Source of the DNA: Rostratula benghalensis
Lineage: Eukaryota > Chordata > Aves > Charadriiformes > Rostratulidae
DNA: 64,000 nucleotides
Direction of reading: 5' to 3'
Assembly (NCBI GenBank): GCA_013399305.1
Contig: VXAI01000380.1
Location: 476,277-540,276 of the forward strand
Numbering within the stretch: the stretch's first letter is position 1; the number at the start of each line of letters is the position of its first letter. Position numbers and translations under genes: made by a program. Positions 40,201-53,028 of the stretch are shown one piece after another. Below the pieces are notes generated by a model that made no database searches, was not told where the DNA came from, and saw nothing but the letters and a program-made list of their open reading frames with translations.

Positions 40201-42204
40201 GTCAAATGAAAAATGTTCTGTAAAATCTGTAAACCTGGATGAAAACAACCATATTCATCCCCAATCTGGCCATCAGAAAAGCTGTTGTGACCATAAATAA
40301 TTGTGGTAGTTCAAGTAGACGAATTATCTTTAATTCATGTACCTCCTATTTTTTATATGACATTGTGGTCTAGGTCCTTATTTTTGAACCTGTAGCCAAT
40401 GAATTCAGTAGTATTCTGCACAGTATTCAAGGGAAATTTTTTCTACTACTTGCTGTTAATGAGCCCTTAAAAGGCAACTACAATAAGCTGCTGACTTGTC
40501 TCAATGATCTCCTGAAGCAGCAAATGCCAATGAATGATTATATTCCAGGAAAAAAAAATAAAATCCCTGTATTTTCACTTTATCTCCTTAATTCATACTT
40601 TGAGAAGGCCAAAAAAATGACAGTAGTAATTTCTTACTCATCTTTTCACCTCAATCAAATCCCTATTTTTTATCTTATTCAGACTGAACTATCCCTGTTC
40701 TATTCAATGTCTCTTTGTTCCCACAGAAGTACTACTATACCTTAATCACTTTTTGAACACCTATCAGGACTCTTTCAGTCTGAGCTTTATCTTTCTTAGG
40801 CAGCTGTCAGAGAAGGCACTGGGATCACAAACACGCACAGAAATATGAGAAATGGCTCCTTACGTAGGGTGTCTCGATTCCAAGCGAGCCTGTGTAGCCT
40901 GTACATTGACTTGTTCATTCCTTGAACTTAAAATACCTGATGTTCTTCTTGTCTTGTTTATAGACTGTAAATGATCTTCTAGGTTAGATAATCATGAGGT
41001 AGAATTTTCAAAATTTCAAATGACAATACAAACTTGTAATCTCTTGAAAATACAATAAAATCATGAAAAAAAGTGGCAGTCTTCCAGAACAAATATTTTA
41101 GAACTCCAGGGGAGTACTATGGGAAAATATTGCAAATTGTATGGCCTAACAGCCAGAGAACTGAGAACAGGTCTAAAGAACACAATGAGTTAAGAGAAAA
41201 GAAGAAGTCATAGGAAATTTTAAAAATGGTAGAAAATTAGTTGATTCAAGGAATCTGTCTAGGTGGAAGGAGAGAAGAGTGGTAGAGGATAGGTACTTCA
41301 AGAGATGAGGGATATTTTACTCTGGCAACAGTGTCAGAGAAAATTAATTCCCAGAAAACCTATATAAAATTTTGTTCTGAAGCCTATTCCACCAAAGAAA
41401 TGCACAAGGATCAATGAGATCAATGAGATTTAAAGGATCTCCTTTATATCAAGTTGGATGCCAAAAAGAAAACATTGAAGAACTATTCCTGGACAACGAT
41501 TCATCTGTCTTTGTGAAGTTTTATTGTTGATCAGAAAAAAAGGACAGAGGTGGCATAACACAGCTGAATTAGCTTGGAAGTTAACCATCACTCAGACTCT
41601 TGAAACATTTACTACACATTTTTCATATAGTGCTGACGGAGATTTTGTGACAAATTAATGTAACAGTTGATACCAAGCTAGTTACGTGAGATGTAAATGT
41701 AAGTCACATTTTCTTGAAAAATTTGCAGTTATTTTAAGTCAAAGAAAAAAGAAAAGACTAAGCATTCTGTCAGAGAGAATCTTAAACAGATTCCGCTTGA
41801 CCACAGAGGGAAAACAAGCAGCAAACAAAGAAGGCAAAGATTTTCAGAGAACTGAAAAAAGCTTTAGGAATATAGATGAGCCAAGTTCATTGAAATGATC
41901 ATTCCCTTTGAATCAAAGGTTTTAAAATAGTTTTTAGGCAAATCTTGTAGCACCAGGATGACATCAAGTGGCTACTCAAGCCAATTACTTCACACTTGTT
42001 GAAAACAGTCATTGTGACATCTCCTTAATAAGGAATATTCCAACTGTGTAAGCAAAATTGTATTACCAACAACTCCCTCTATTTTAATTTCAATTTTTAC
42101 ATGTCATAATTTCAAGTCCTCTGTGCTTTCCTCAAGCCTTTCTACAGAAATAATAAACCTCGAAACCTTCCAGCTAATTAAATAAATCTCTTTTTTACCT
42201 AATA
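37239..42204. other. Non-coding AT-rich DNA
   Basis: No gene was seen. About 41655-41690 ('gttgataccaagctagttac') may be a remnant of an old CR1 ORF2 around the FADDTKL block, too short to annotate. A small tandem GATCAATGA pair is at about 41410-41430. Confidence 0.4.
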
Positions 42205-42850
42205 CCTTTCAATTCAGGCTGAACAACCCCAACTCTCTCATCCTGTCTTCACAGGAGAGGGGCTCCAGACCTTTGATCATCTTTGTAACCCTCCTCTGGA
42301 CCTGCTCTGACAAGTCCATGCCCTTATGCTGGGACTCCCAGAGCTGGCTGCAGTACACCAGGTGAGATCTCATGAGAGTGGAGCAGAGGGACAGAATCAC
42401 ATCCCTTGGCCACACTTCTTTTTGATGCAGCCCAGGATGCAGTTGGCTCTCTGTGCTGTAAATGCACATTGCTGGCTCATGTTGACCTTCTCATTCACCA
42501 ACACCCCCAGGTCCTTCTCAGGGCTGCTCTCCAGCCATTCTCCGCCCAACCCATATTTGTGCTTGGGATTGCCAGGACACAGGTGCAGGACCTTGGACTT
42601 GGCCTGGTTGAACTTCGTGAGGTTCACATGAGCCCACCTCTCAAGCCTGTCCAGGTCCCTCTGGATGGCATCCCTTCCCTCCGGCGTGTTGACCATGCCA
42701 CACAGCTTGGTATCATCAGCAAACTTGCTGAGAGTGCACTCTATCCCACTGTCCATGTCTCTGACAAAGACGTTAAAGAGCACTGGTCCCAGTACAAACC
42801 CCTGAGGAATACCATTTGTTACCGGTGACACCGGCCATGGAGCCATGTAT
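42205..42850 (-). mobile_element. CR1 ORF2 fragment (antisense), different subfamily
   Basis: On the minus strand 42397-42846 reads [21 protein letters not shown], then FADDTKLCG (catalytic FADD), [43 protein letters not shown] and [10 protein letters not shown] second frame (42209-42469) continues with LCSTLMRSHLVYCSQLWE and VQRRVTKMIKGLEPLSCEDR up to GLFSLN. The 'SQLWE...KGMDLSEQVQRR' wording is typical of another CR1 subfamily than the 19.6/26.5-kb copies. It lacks the 3' UTR and tail. It is inactive: a frameshift separates the two frames and both ends are missing. Confidence 0.93.
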
Positions 42851-45095
42851 TAATCAGCTGGATTCATCTGTTGCTCCCAGCCTCACTGTCTGCACCCAAA
42901 CGCCCCCAGGGACTTTTGTAACATGACAGTCATCTTGTCTTGACTGAGCTCTGGGGTTTCAGAGCCCACCTTAATGAGGAATGGCAGCTCTTACTCATGG
43001 CAGGCTCTGGAACTAACAAACTTCTTTTACAGAAGACAGAAAACCTGCTGCATTTAGTCTGTGGTATAATTTAGGTCTAATATAACTTCGTAATCACCAG
43101 AGGCAACATAAAGGCTTGATTCTATTTTCTCTGGAAGTTGCAGTAAAACACATAGTTTTAATGGGCATAGAGTTGAAGTCCTAACGTGTTGAACTTTTTA
43201 AATATTTCCTTATAGTAAAACACTGCAAATTTAAACAACTGTAAATGGTCATAATCCATTTGAAGACTTCAAACTATTTCTAGCAGCTTAACCATTCAAC
43301 TGGCCAAGCGTCCTTTTTATGTCCATGTTTGGTAGCTTTAGCAATTAATTTTCTTTCTTCATTGCAAGATCAAAAGAGTGTTCATTCATGATGACTTTGT
43401 TTTTCATTGTTCAGGATATTTCTGGCAAACTAGGGCAAACTAGAGAGTGAATTGTAAAGCTTTGAAAATATATTTGATTGTCATGATGCACTGATAGGAA
43501 ATCATGACCCTATTTCAGTCTGAAAATACAGAATACAGAATTAAGCACTAACAAACTGATGTCATTGTCATTGCCTATAGAACCTTGTCAGAGAATGGAA
43601 AGACAGAGCACTCATCTAAAGCATTTTATACATATTACATTGAATAGTATTCTATAAACAGCTATGAACTTTAAGTAGTCACACCACAAACCTAAAAGAT
43701 AGACATAACATCTTAATAAAGGACAGATATAATCAAATAGGAAACCTGTTTTTATTGTTGTCAAATGCATGTTCCAGTTTCTGTAATTTATTTTTCAAAG
43801 CCTTCAGGACTTTTTTCTCTAAATTAAGGCTAAAAGTGTGTAAGTGTCAGAGAGAAAGAGCACGGCTGCACACAAAACCTGCTAAAACTGATTTCCCATA
43901 GGCATGCACTACAATGACAGATCTCAGAACAAAAACCTGTAGCTACTTAAGAATCTCTTTTTAAGAAATATTCTTTCCTTTTTAACAATAATTCAACATG
44001 TTTGCTACTACTAACACCATTGGGAATATCAAACTTTTCCAACTGCAAGGGCAAAGAAACAAACGGATTGTAATGCAGCATTCAGCATAATGCTAGAGAG
44101 AAATGCTTTCTTCCCGCGTTCCAAGAGAATTTGTGTCCTCCTTTTTTTTTTGCACAGAAAACACTGAAAAAGAGAATTCAGTCTGAACATCAAACAGGAT
44201 GTTTGGATGCCCTCCTTTTTAAGTTTGGGGAAGGATCTTTACCGGAAATCAAGAAGAATTGGAGAAGTTGAGAAAATGGGGAAAAAAAAAGTTACTGAAG
44301 CAATTATATTAAATGCTAAGTACTTTGTAAACATCAGAATTACTTTGTTTTGATTTAATTGTTTTATTCAGAAAATATCCCAAAGTCTTAAGAAGAATTT
44401 GTTAATATTGTCACTTAGCGACTTGAGACTTGTTTTTTGATAGTTACATCCTTACCTGATGGAAATTCACATCATTCCACTGACTTAGCTGTAACCACCT
44501 GAAGTTTCATGAGCTATAACCTAATATCAACATGAAACATACAGTTTTTATAACTGCAGTGCCTGCAACAGTGATAATAATTGACTTTTTCCTCTCTGGT
44601 GTAGAGTGCTATTTTAACATGAGATATAATGAGTCACAAAGGAGCAATAACAAAAAGAAAAAGGTTTTAAATCAATTTCTGGTCTTGCTGACGTACATAG
44701 AACTTGAAATTGCAAATTAGGTTGTAAACAACTAGATGAAATAATGTAGTATTTGATTCATTAATGCAATCCTGCATTGTCAATCTAGCCATCAAGAATG
44801 CTTATGCTGTAGCTGAGTCAACCACAGGCAAATTAAAAGCTTCAGAAATGGCATAATACAGGACTAGAAGCCTTCATCGACAGACCTATGTTTTCCTTTT
44901 GTTACCAGCATACTGGTAGCACCACTTATGGCTACATCCCTACCTAATTTTAGCTCCAGCTGAGCTTGACCTTGGTGATGTCATCCTGAAGTGCTCAAGC
45001 AATGCTTTTATAGCATCTTGCCTTGGTGTCTATTCTAGTTTCTGCTTCCTGTGTGCCCTCACTTGCATTAAGACACCATAGCTGACTATCTAGTA
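42851..45095. other. Non-coding AT-rich DNA
   Basis: No gene was identified. A CAG|GTAAGG donor-like site occurs on the minus strand at about 44457 without a convincing coding exon. Confidence 0.4.
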
Positions 45096-45180
45096 TTGGC
45101 AACAGTCTTGTTTTGAGCAGGAGCTTGGACTAGCTGCTCCTCAAAGGTCTCTTTCAACTGCTATTTCCATGATTCTGTGA
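45096..45180 (+). mobile_element. CR1 3'-end fragment
   Basis: Matches the last bases of CR1: 'gagcaggagcttggactagc', then a TCAAAGGTCTCTTTCAACTG block and the terminus ATGATTCTGTGA. Confidence 0.85.
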
Positions 45181-48100
45181 AACCTTATTTTCACTAAGTA
45201 CTGAATATAAGTAACTGATATAAAACATTACATTAAAAACAGTACATATAAAAATTGGGTTTTAGTGCAATTTACTCATCAGAACACAGTCAATATTAGC
45301 TTTGGAAACCACAGGATAACACTCCCATTTAGTAATCAATGGTCATTATTTCACAAATTATTTTTACACAAATTTTAATGCCTACACTGAACTGTCATTA
45401 TTTAAATGAAAATATGTTCTTTGAAGAATTATTACTGTGCTGGATGTTAATATCTTAAGAAAGAGAAAGATGACAATTTCAAGCCCTAAATATTGATTAT
45501 TGGTTGGTACTGTCTGATGATACGCACAGATGTTTTAATAGTTATAAAGACAGGCAAAAAGATGTTTTATATTTTCAACATCATGAGAAAGCAATTGGAC
45601 AAAATCACTTCATTTTGCCACAAAGGTTCAATTCCCCACTCCTCTCCACTTCAGCACAATAATTTACACCTGTTCAAAGGGTATACATTTTTTTATCAAA
45701 CTCAGCTGGTTTCATTTAACACCTAATTTCACTCTGCATATGTGCAAATTAATCCACAAGGAGCAAACCCATAGAGAATTAGGATTCAAGGCTGAAAATT
45801 TTTGTTTGGCGATTAAAATTTCATAGTACACTTATAGAGTGAAAGTTCACCTGAGGCAATTCCTAAGAGTACAACTAAGTACACATTAAGATATTTACAA
45901 GTCTTAGTTCTGTCCTCCAGCAAGAGGAAAGAGGTTTGGGCTAGTCCAAGGGTGTAAACCAGATAAGAGTTATTCCCAGATGAGTGTCCAGAAATAGTTG
46001 TTCCTACCCAGCTTTCTCCAACCCCGTACCACTGGGAAGTCCTAGAGAAATTAGGCAGCAAAACCAAAGTATAGCAGAACTTACTCAGCCCAATTTCCTT
46101 GTGGACTTTGCCTACAGATCTAAAGAAATTAAATGCTGTCACAGGAAAAGCAGTCTTATCACTCAGGGAATTGTTTTTTACTTAATTTAGTTTATTACCA
46201 ATTAACACTTCTAATCACTGATTCAGGTATTGGGAAAAAGAAAATGTAAGTAACTTAACAAACACTTAAGAAACATTTTTCTTCCCTCTTCCCCTTGTTC
46301 AGCTCAAGACAAACTCTTAACCTCTTCCACTTGTAAAACTCAACTTCTGTTATTTTCACCACAGATTCATCGCAGTCCCTCAGTGAGGTGATGGGCATTG
46401 TGGGAGATGGCATCAAATGTGTGATGGTTTCATTCTGCAACCCACTTCCTCAGCCAGGAAAATGAGGTACACAATGAATGAAGATTACAGCAAAAAGAAA
46501 TTTGTGTTACAGGAATGTCCAAGTCACCAGTATTTGAAGGGAATAAGGAAGCTTTCTCCTGGGAAGACTGAATTGGTACAAGGCTTCTCAATTTATTTAC
46601 TTTTTGTGTTCTTTAAAGTACCAAAAGAAAGTTACCCTAGAAAAAATTCCTCCATGCTATCAAAACTTTTTCTACAATCTTCTTGTTTTAAGCTTATTCA
46701 AATCCTACAAATGGTCATTATTATAGATGTTTCCATTTGCATATTATCCAATAAGATTATGGAACAGCATCTGCCTCCTGCTTATAACAGTTTATGTTCA
46801 CTGGTTCATTTCCTGACTTCTAGGTTCTGAGTCTCACTGCATCAGAATCAGCCACTTTGGACATTGGACATCTAACTTCCTGGCTGGTTTTTTTGTTTGT
46901 TTTTTTTTTTTTTTAAAATAAAACAAAACACCAGACAGATAGAACAATTTGTGTGTTCTAACAGAAATCTCAAACCCCTTGAAAGCATTGCAAATGGTAG
47001 GAGTATCTTATATCCTGTCAACAGACCTATGAATGAACATAATTTATATCTGACCTGGATTTGGACATAGCAGAATGTCATGCCTAACATTTATATCTAT
47101 ATTCGATATTAAGATATTAAATTAACAATAAAGTCCTGCCATGCTTTAGGTGGCTGTTTCATTTCACTTGGCTATTACTGCCATCTAGTGATATAATTTA
47201 CAATCTTAAAAACTTTCGATTTAGAAATTACATTGCATCAGCTGGGGAAAGGCACACAACATATTCTAAAATCCATGCTTCATTTAGTAACTAATGAAAT
47301 GTCCCATGCTGGTATGCAATTACACAGTTTTGAAAGTTAGTATTTTTTCTGTCTTCCCTATAAGCATGCATTTGGAGACCCAAATACCTGCTTAAGAAGA
47401 AAACTTCAGAGCCACAGCAGTAGTTTATAATGTATTCAGCTCCTCTTCTGACAAATTTCCCTTGAACAGAATGTATTACTTATGACTGAGTAGTTGCTAG
47501 TAAATTATTAATTAATATAAATTATGAAAATAATTATGGTCAAGGGAGGTAATCTCTTCTTCTTTTCAGTGAACAGAAAATATTCCAAAAAGTTGCTTTA
47601 AAAGTCATCCATTCCCAAATCTGTTTACTTAACTAACATGAGAACATGAAGTAAGAAAACACTTAAGAGTGAGAGCTGACTCCCTAGGATATTACTGAAG
47701 GCTGAAGTTCGAACAAGAATAAGGCACAAAATCTTAGTCATTAACAGACACATTATTTGTCTGTGATTTGATGTTTTTAAATCAATATTATTCTTCCTAA
47801 AGAATTTGCTAGAGCTCAAACTGACAATTTAATACATACAAAAAGATGGGGGTTTATAATCATTTGGTTTTTACTTCCTAAGTAGCAAATTACTTAGAAA
47901 TTTACTGTAATTATGTGCATTTAATTTTTTTTTTTTTTTTAAAAGTCAGATTATCTCACTTTTCTGCATGGTCATTCAATTCATAGGGCTCCTGCGTTTA
48001 GATCAACTTGCGCATTGAACATAAAGACATACAAACCAAATATCTAAGAATCTCAGATATAACAGAATCACGTCAACTATATTCAAAATTGGTTTCGATT

Positions 48101-51100
48101 GTTAATTGAAGTGCACATGAAAAGCCTTCTCACACAATTTTACCATGGGATAGTTCAGACTTTCAACATAGTTTATCACAGGTGCCTGGATCGCAGAGCA
48201 GGCACTGAGGGTTCAGTCACAGGGAGGTCTATAAACTTTTTCTTCACAGGTTGATTTTTCTCCAAGTACTGCTACAGTACTGCCTCTAGAGTATGTTTTT
48301 ATACTCATTTGGATGTCACTCCTTGCTATCTTTTCTAGCTCTGTCACAGTAAAACCTTCCTTCAGATTAACTGTACAAACTTTGTGTCATGTCTGAAGTC
48401 TGGGCTATAGGAGCCAAATAATAAGGCCACAGAAGAGATTGTACATGGACTTCCTTGAAGAACCTGTCCCCATCAGCATCAGTTTAGCAAAGTAATGAGT
48501 CTCTTAAGCACACAGGATTAACTTTCTTTAAATTAAGTAATGCTTGGGTCCTTTATTCTAGCAGAAAATTGTATAGTAAGCACTTTAACAAGCATTATCG
48601 TTCTGAGCTGCTGGGTATTGTTTGACTACTTCCAAATACCAAATGACTGCCTGTATTTTCCAGTTCTTAATGTTAAAACAAACATGTACATTTAATTCTG
48701 AGTTTGGACTTAACCCTCTGTATGAAATAAAACCTGATGACTTGGCACAAAGGTAATTCTATTGTCACATGTAGAAGCAGTCTTTGTTTTAGTTCACTTG
48801 ATTCTAAGCATTCCAAAATCCCAAACAGCTTCATTCTTTTCATCTTTTGGGTCCTAGATAAATCTCCTTGTAACAATACAATCAGGCAAATGCACCTCTG
48901 ATAACATTAACTATGCAAATCAGAAAGAAGAAAATGCAAGTCAGAGATTATATTCTGTACAGCAGATTTCCATTCTTCCTGATATCTCTTCTGATTTAGA
49001 TACTATTAATAAATGTGCACAGTCAGATATTCAAAGTATCTATTTCCAACCACTAGAGTAAACTGGAAGAAAATGCTGCTTCTAAAATCAGAGACTTTTT
49101 GGTACTGTTAATTAAATACACAGGTTATGCTGTTGCACATCTATGACTTCTTGCATTTTCTGGATCATTGTCAAAGTAACTAAGTTCTATAATATAACTC
49201 TAAATTATGCTATTTTTTGAGTTAAACATCATATCTAGAGCAAGAGATGACTTCAAGTGATGGCAAGGTATGCACTTTGAATTACCTTTTTAAGAAGACA
49301 TCTGCCAGTGTCAGCAATCAAAGCAAGGATAGAAAGTGGAAATCATGCTCATACTGAGAATTTTTATTGTCAAATTCTGTAACTTGTTAGAGCTAACAAA
49401 CTGGTGCTTTCAAATCAGTGCATTACCCAGAAATGGTCCTTGAAAGGCAACATTCAGTATTTAACTTCAACATGAAATAAGGATATAATAACTAAGAATT
49501 CTTTTTTTATGAAAACAACTGTTGAGCTGTTGTGAAAAATAACAGTATGGGATTCAGTTAGGCATTTGGTTTTGAACTGATCTACTAGTTCATTGCTACC
49601 AAAAGGGGGGGATCTTGTTCCTCCCACTTCTGACTATATACACTATTATTTCTCCATCTTTCACATCCTACTTGCTCTGGCTCTCCCACACGTTATACCC
49701 TGTACTGAGTCAATTCAAATTGTTGTATCAGAAGAAAATAACCTGACAAAGAAAATTTAGATGGCTGTACATCTAAATAAAACGAGGCTGAAAACAGCAA
49801 GTCTTAGTTTGCATTTCTAACTTTGTAGCTAACAGTGATCAACTGGGACATATGTCTTATTTTTTGTATGAACTCATCTACAGGGGAGCTGTTTGGGCAT
49901 CAGTGATCACAGAGCAATAAAAAGTATCTTTACAGAGAGAAAATGCTAAATAGAGAATTATTTAATTTCCTAAGGAGCAGCCTAACAAGAACCAATAATA
50001 AGAAGCGGAAAAAAAGATAAATGCAAATCAAGATCTTAAAAGTTGACTAATCAACAGGGGGGATATACCAAGAAAAAATAAGGGTATTGCTTCCTGGTGT
50101 TTCAGGTAAAATTAGGTGATCTTTTGAAAGAAAAACTCTGGTAAAGCAAAATTCCTAGGTTCATCATCAGAGGTGACTGAGGAAACCTAATAGCCTGCTA
50201 AGTGATCACCTCATATTAAACCTTGTGAAGTTTCTTGTTGCCCTGAATTCCATGAATTCCAGGTCTTGTGCAACGTTTTCGCACCAAAATTTAATCATAC
50301 TTCATACATTTCACCACACCTTCCTAGTTTAATTGTAATAAAGGAGAGGGAATCAAAACAGAATTAAGCCTTTACTCAGGGAGAAAAGCAGCATAATCCC
50401 AAGGAGTTTTTTAATTTCTAAGGTTTAACATCTTGAGAGAGAGTTCATTTTAACAAGACACAAATGTTTTGAGTACATTGTCTGATAAAATGCATTTTCT
50501 AGCTATAAATTGGAACACAAAAATTTTAATATTCCCGTTCGAAAGAGTAATTTTTAGACAGTAATTCTGGTCATTTTATGTAGTCCTGCATTTCACCTGT
50601 GTATTTCTGAGTCTGATTTGAGAAGTGTTTTGCAATTTTTTGGGAACAGGGGCCTAACATAAATGGCTTTTGAGAGTATTAATACATTCCTTATGAGAAT
50701 GTTTTCCATCAAAGAAGTCCTTTCTACAAAAAGGGAACAATATTAATTAAAAAAAAAAGTCACTGTTATCAAAGCTCTGGTTTGCATGCATTTTGACAAG
50801 CTTCAAATCCATATTTTCATTGAAATATTTTTAAAGATATGTATATACAGAAAAAGGAATTTCATTTTCTGTGAATAAATCTTCTCAAAATAAATTCAGT
50901 GAAAACTTTGGTTTAAAAAAGTAAGGAAAATATAAAATATTGAAAAGTCTTTAAAACCTGCACAGTGAAACTGATAGGGAAAAAAGTATCATCTATTAAG
51001 GAAATAAGTTCTAATGTTCACTCTTGCTTAATTTTTTAGTTACAATAGTGTTAGACATTTTTCTGATATGTTTATGGCACACAGATCACACAACATAGTT

Positions 51101-52631
51101 CAAAATTTGGCATAAAGAGTGAATATCTGAAATAACTTTTAAAGAGTGAAAGCTTACTTCACAAAAAAAAAAAAAAAAAAAATTTCTTTTTTTCTGTTTA
51201 TAAGTCTCCCACAAAAAAAAACCCCAAGTTGGTGCAGCGGCTGCTTCGAGATATTCTTAGCCATAGATAGTGCCAGACATGGTTTACGTTTGTTAACAAA
51301 CTGAACGAGTTCACTTGCTTGCTTTCTCTGTTTTAGGAGCTCAGGACTCTGCTCCAAAGAGGGGATCCCTGAGGGGATTTTGTGACATCCACCTGTCCTT
51401 AGTACTTAACCACTTTCTTTCATATAACCCATAGAAAGTGCTCAAATTTACACATGTATGAAGCCGGGTTTCTGTCTTGTCAAAAGGGCAAATCATGATA
51501 TTACTTTCTCATTAAAAGTGAAGAAAGCATTTACATGGGAATATCATTTCCTCTAATTTTTCAGCAAGCCAAAACTAAATCTTGAAAGCCTAAGTAAATT
51601 TGAGACCTTACACCACTGCGATTATGCTGATAGAAAGGGACAGAACACATGTATAAAAGTTTCAGGAAAGTTAAAAGCCTTTCAAAATGCATTTATTTGT
51701 TATTATTCATTATAACTCTCCTTCTATAACTTCATATCTCAGTCTCCTTCAGGGCAATATGAAGTAACTTCTTAGCTAGAAGTTATCTAATATTCCCCTG
51801 GCTAAATATAAGATTCAGTCATTTTCACTTATTCTTTACGTGGTCCTTTTCTCTCTTTCTCACTTGCACAGTCTTTACTACAATGTCTTTGTTTTATTAA
51901 GTGCTGGAATTCACCAGGATAAATTTCCTTTTCATCAATGAACTGTCCGCCATTATCAAATTGCCAGATACAAGCTTCAGATTTCAGTCTTCAGAGCAGG
52001 TTCCGTGCAGCAAAGAATATCACACTGCAATTAACTAAGTATTTTCTTTAAAGTCTCCTCAAAGAACTATGAAGAACATGTTAAATCACACATCTACAGA
52101 AAGAACGTATTTTTAGTACAATATACTACATGATTTTATCTGTATGGCTTCTGCAAGCCTATAAAGACTTAATATTTTTAATAACATAAAATTAAAAAAA
52201 GATGTTGACTTTTAAGAATAGGATTGTTCCAGAATATATACATTCACATTTTTTCTACACACATTATAAGCTAAAAAGGTGAACACAATGTGTAAACGGC
52301 TGTGAAACAGTCACAGTTCTAAACACAGTCACAAAAAACATAACATAACCTGCGGAGCTGCAAATCTGCTACAGGGTCAAAGTAGCTCCTGCGGAGCTGA
52401 ACAGGAACCTCTTTTATCATAGTGAGTGAGCTTCTGGATTCTGAGAAGCTGGTAAGAATGTAAGTGCCTTATTTACACATTGTGCCAGACATCATGTTCC
52501 TAAAAATCAGATCTCATTAAGAAAATTCTGCATTAAGACTACTTCAAAAACGGGACCTCATAGGGGCAGCTGCAGAGGAGACATTAAAAATCACCTGCAA
52601 CTTCTTATTACCTTGGCCTTGGTTATGTATT
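45181..52631. other. Non-coding AT-rich DNA
   Basis: No certain gene. Simple runs: poly(T) about 46894-46914 and 47925-47940, poly(A) 51163-51182. A CTCF-like GCCATCTAGTG string is at about 47180. The minus-strand frame at 45813-46142 (109 codons) is preceded by an acceptor-like TTTCTTTAG but matches nothing I know. Confidence 0.4.
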
Positions 52632-53028
52632 ACGGAATCAGGGAATGGTCAGAGCTGGAAGGGACCTCCAGAGCTCACCCAGTCCCACTCCCCTGCTCAA
52701 GCAGGGCTGCCCAGAGCACAGCACTCAGGGCTGCATCCAGGAGGGGCTTGAAGGTCTCCAGAGAAGGGGACTCCACACCCTCCCTGGGCAGCCTCTGCCA
52801 GGGCTCTGACACCCTCACCACAAAGAAGCTTGATCTCCTTCTTTGAAGGGAACTTCCCCTCTCCCAGCTTGTGCCCGTTGCCCCTCGTCCTGTCCCTGGG
52901 AACCACTGAGAAGAGTCCGGCTCCATCCTCCTTCAACCCCCCCTTCAGATCCTTGGGAGCATGAAGAAGGTCTCCCCTCAGCCTTCTCTTCTCCAGGCTC
53001 AAGAGTCCCAGCTCTCTCAGCCTTTCAT
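52632..53028 (-). mobile_element. CR1 3' portion (antisense)
   Basis: The reverse complement gives the end of ORF2 ([22 protein letters not shown], then [20 protein letters not shown]) and the 3' end 'ggaatggtcagagctggaag'. The 5' edge is the [12 protein letters not shown] block at about 53028. It has moderately few lesions, so it is fairly young but 5'-truncated. Confidence 0.92.

Noticed and set aside
46417..46830. 137-codon + strand frame preceded by a TTTTCACCACAG acceptor-like string
   Set aside because: The frame has no family resemblance, no following donor in phase, and its 3' half is low-complexity hydrophobic sequence typical of AT-rich DNA.
47172..47192. GCCATCTAGTG as a CTCF site
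   Set aside because: Only a partial core match; such strings are common and nothing else supports it.
52613..52846. + strand frame over the antisense CR1
   Set aside because: Shadow of the CR1 on the minus strand.
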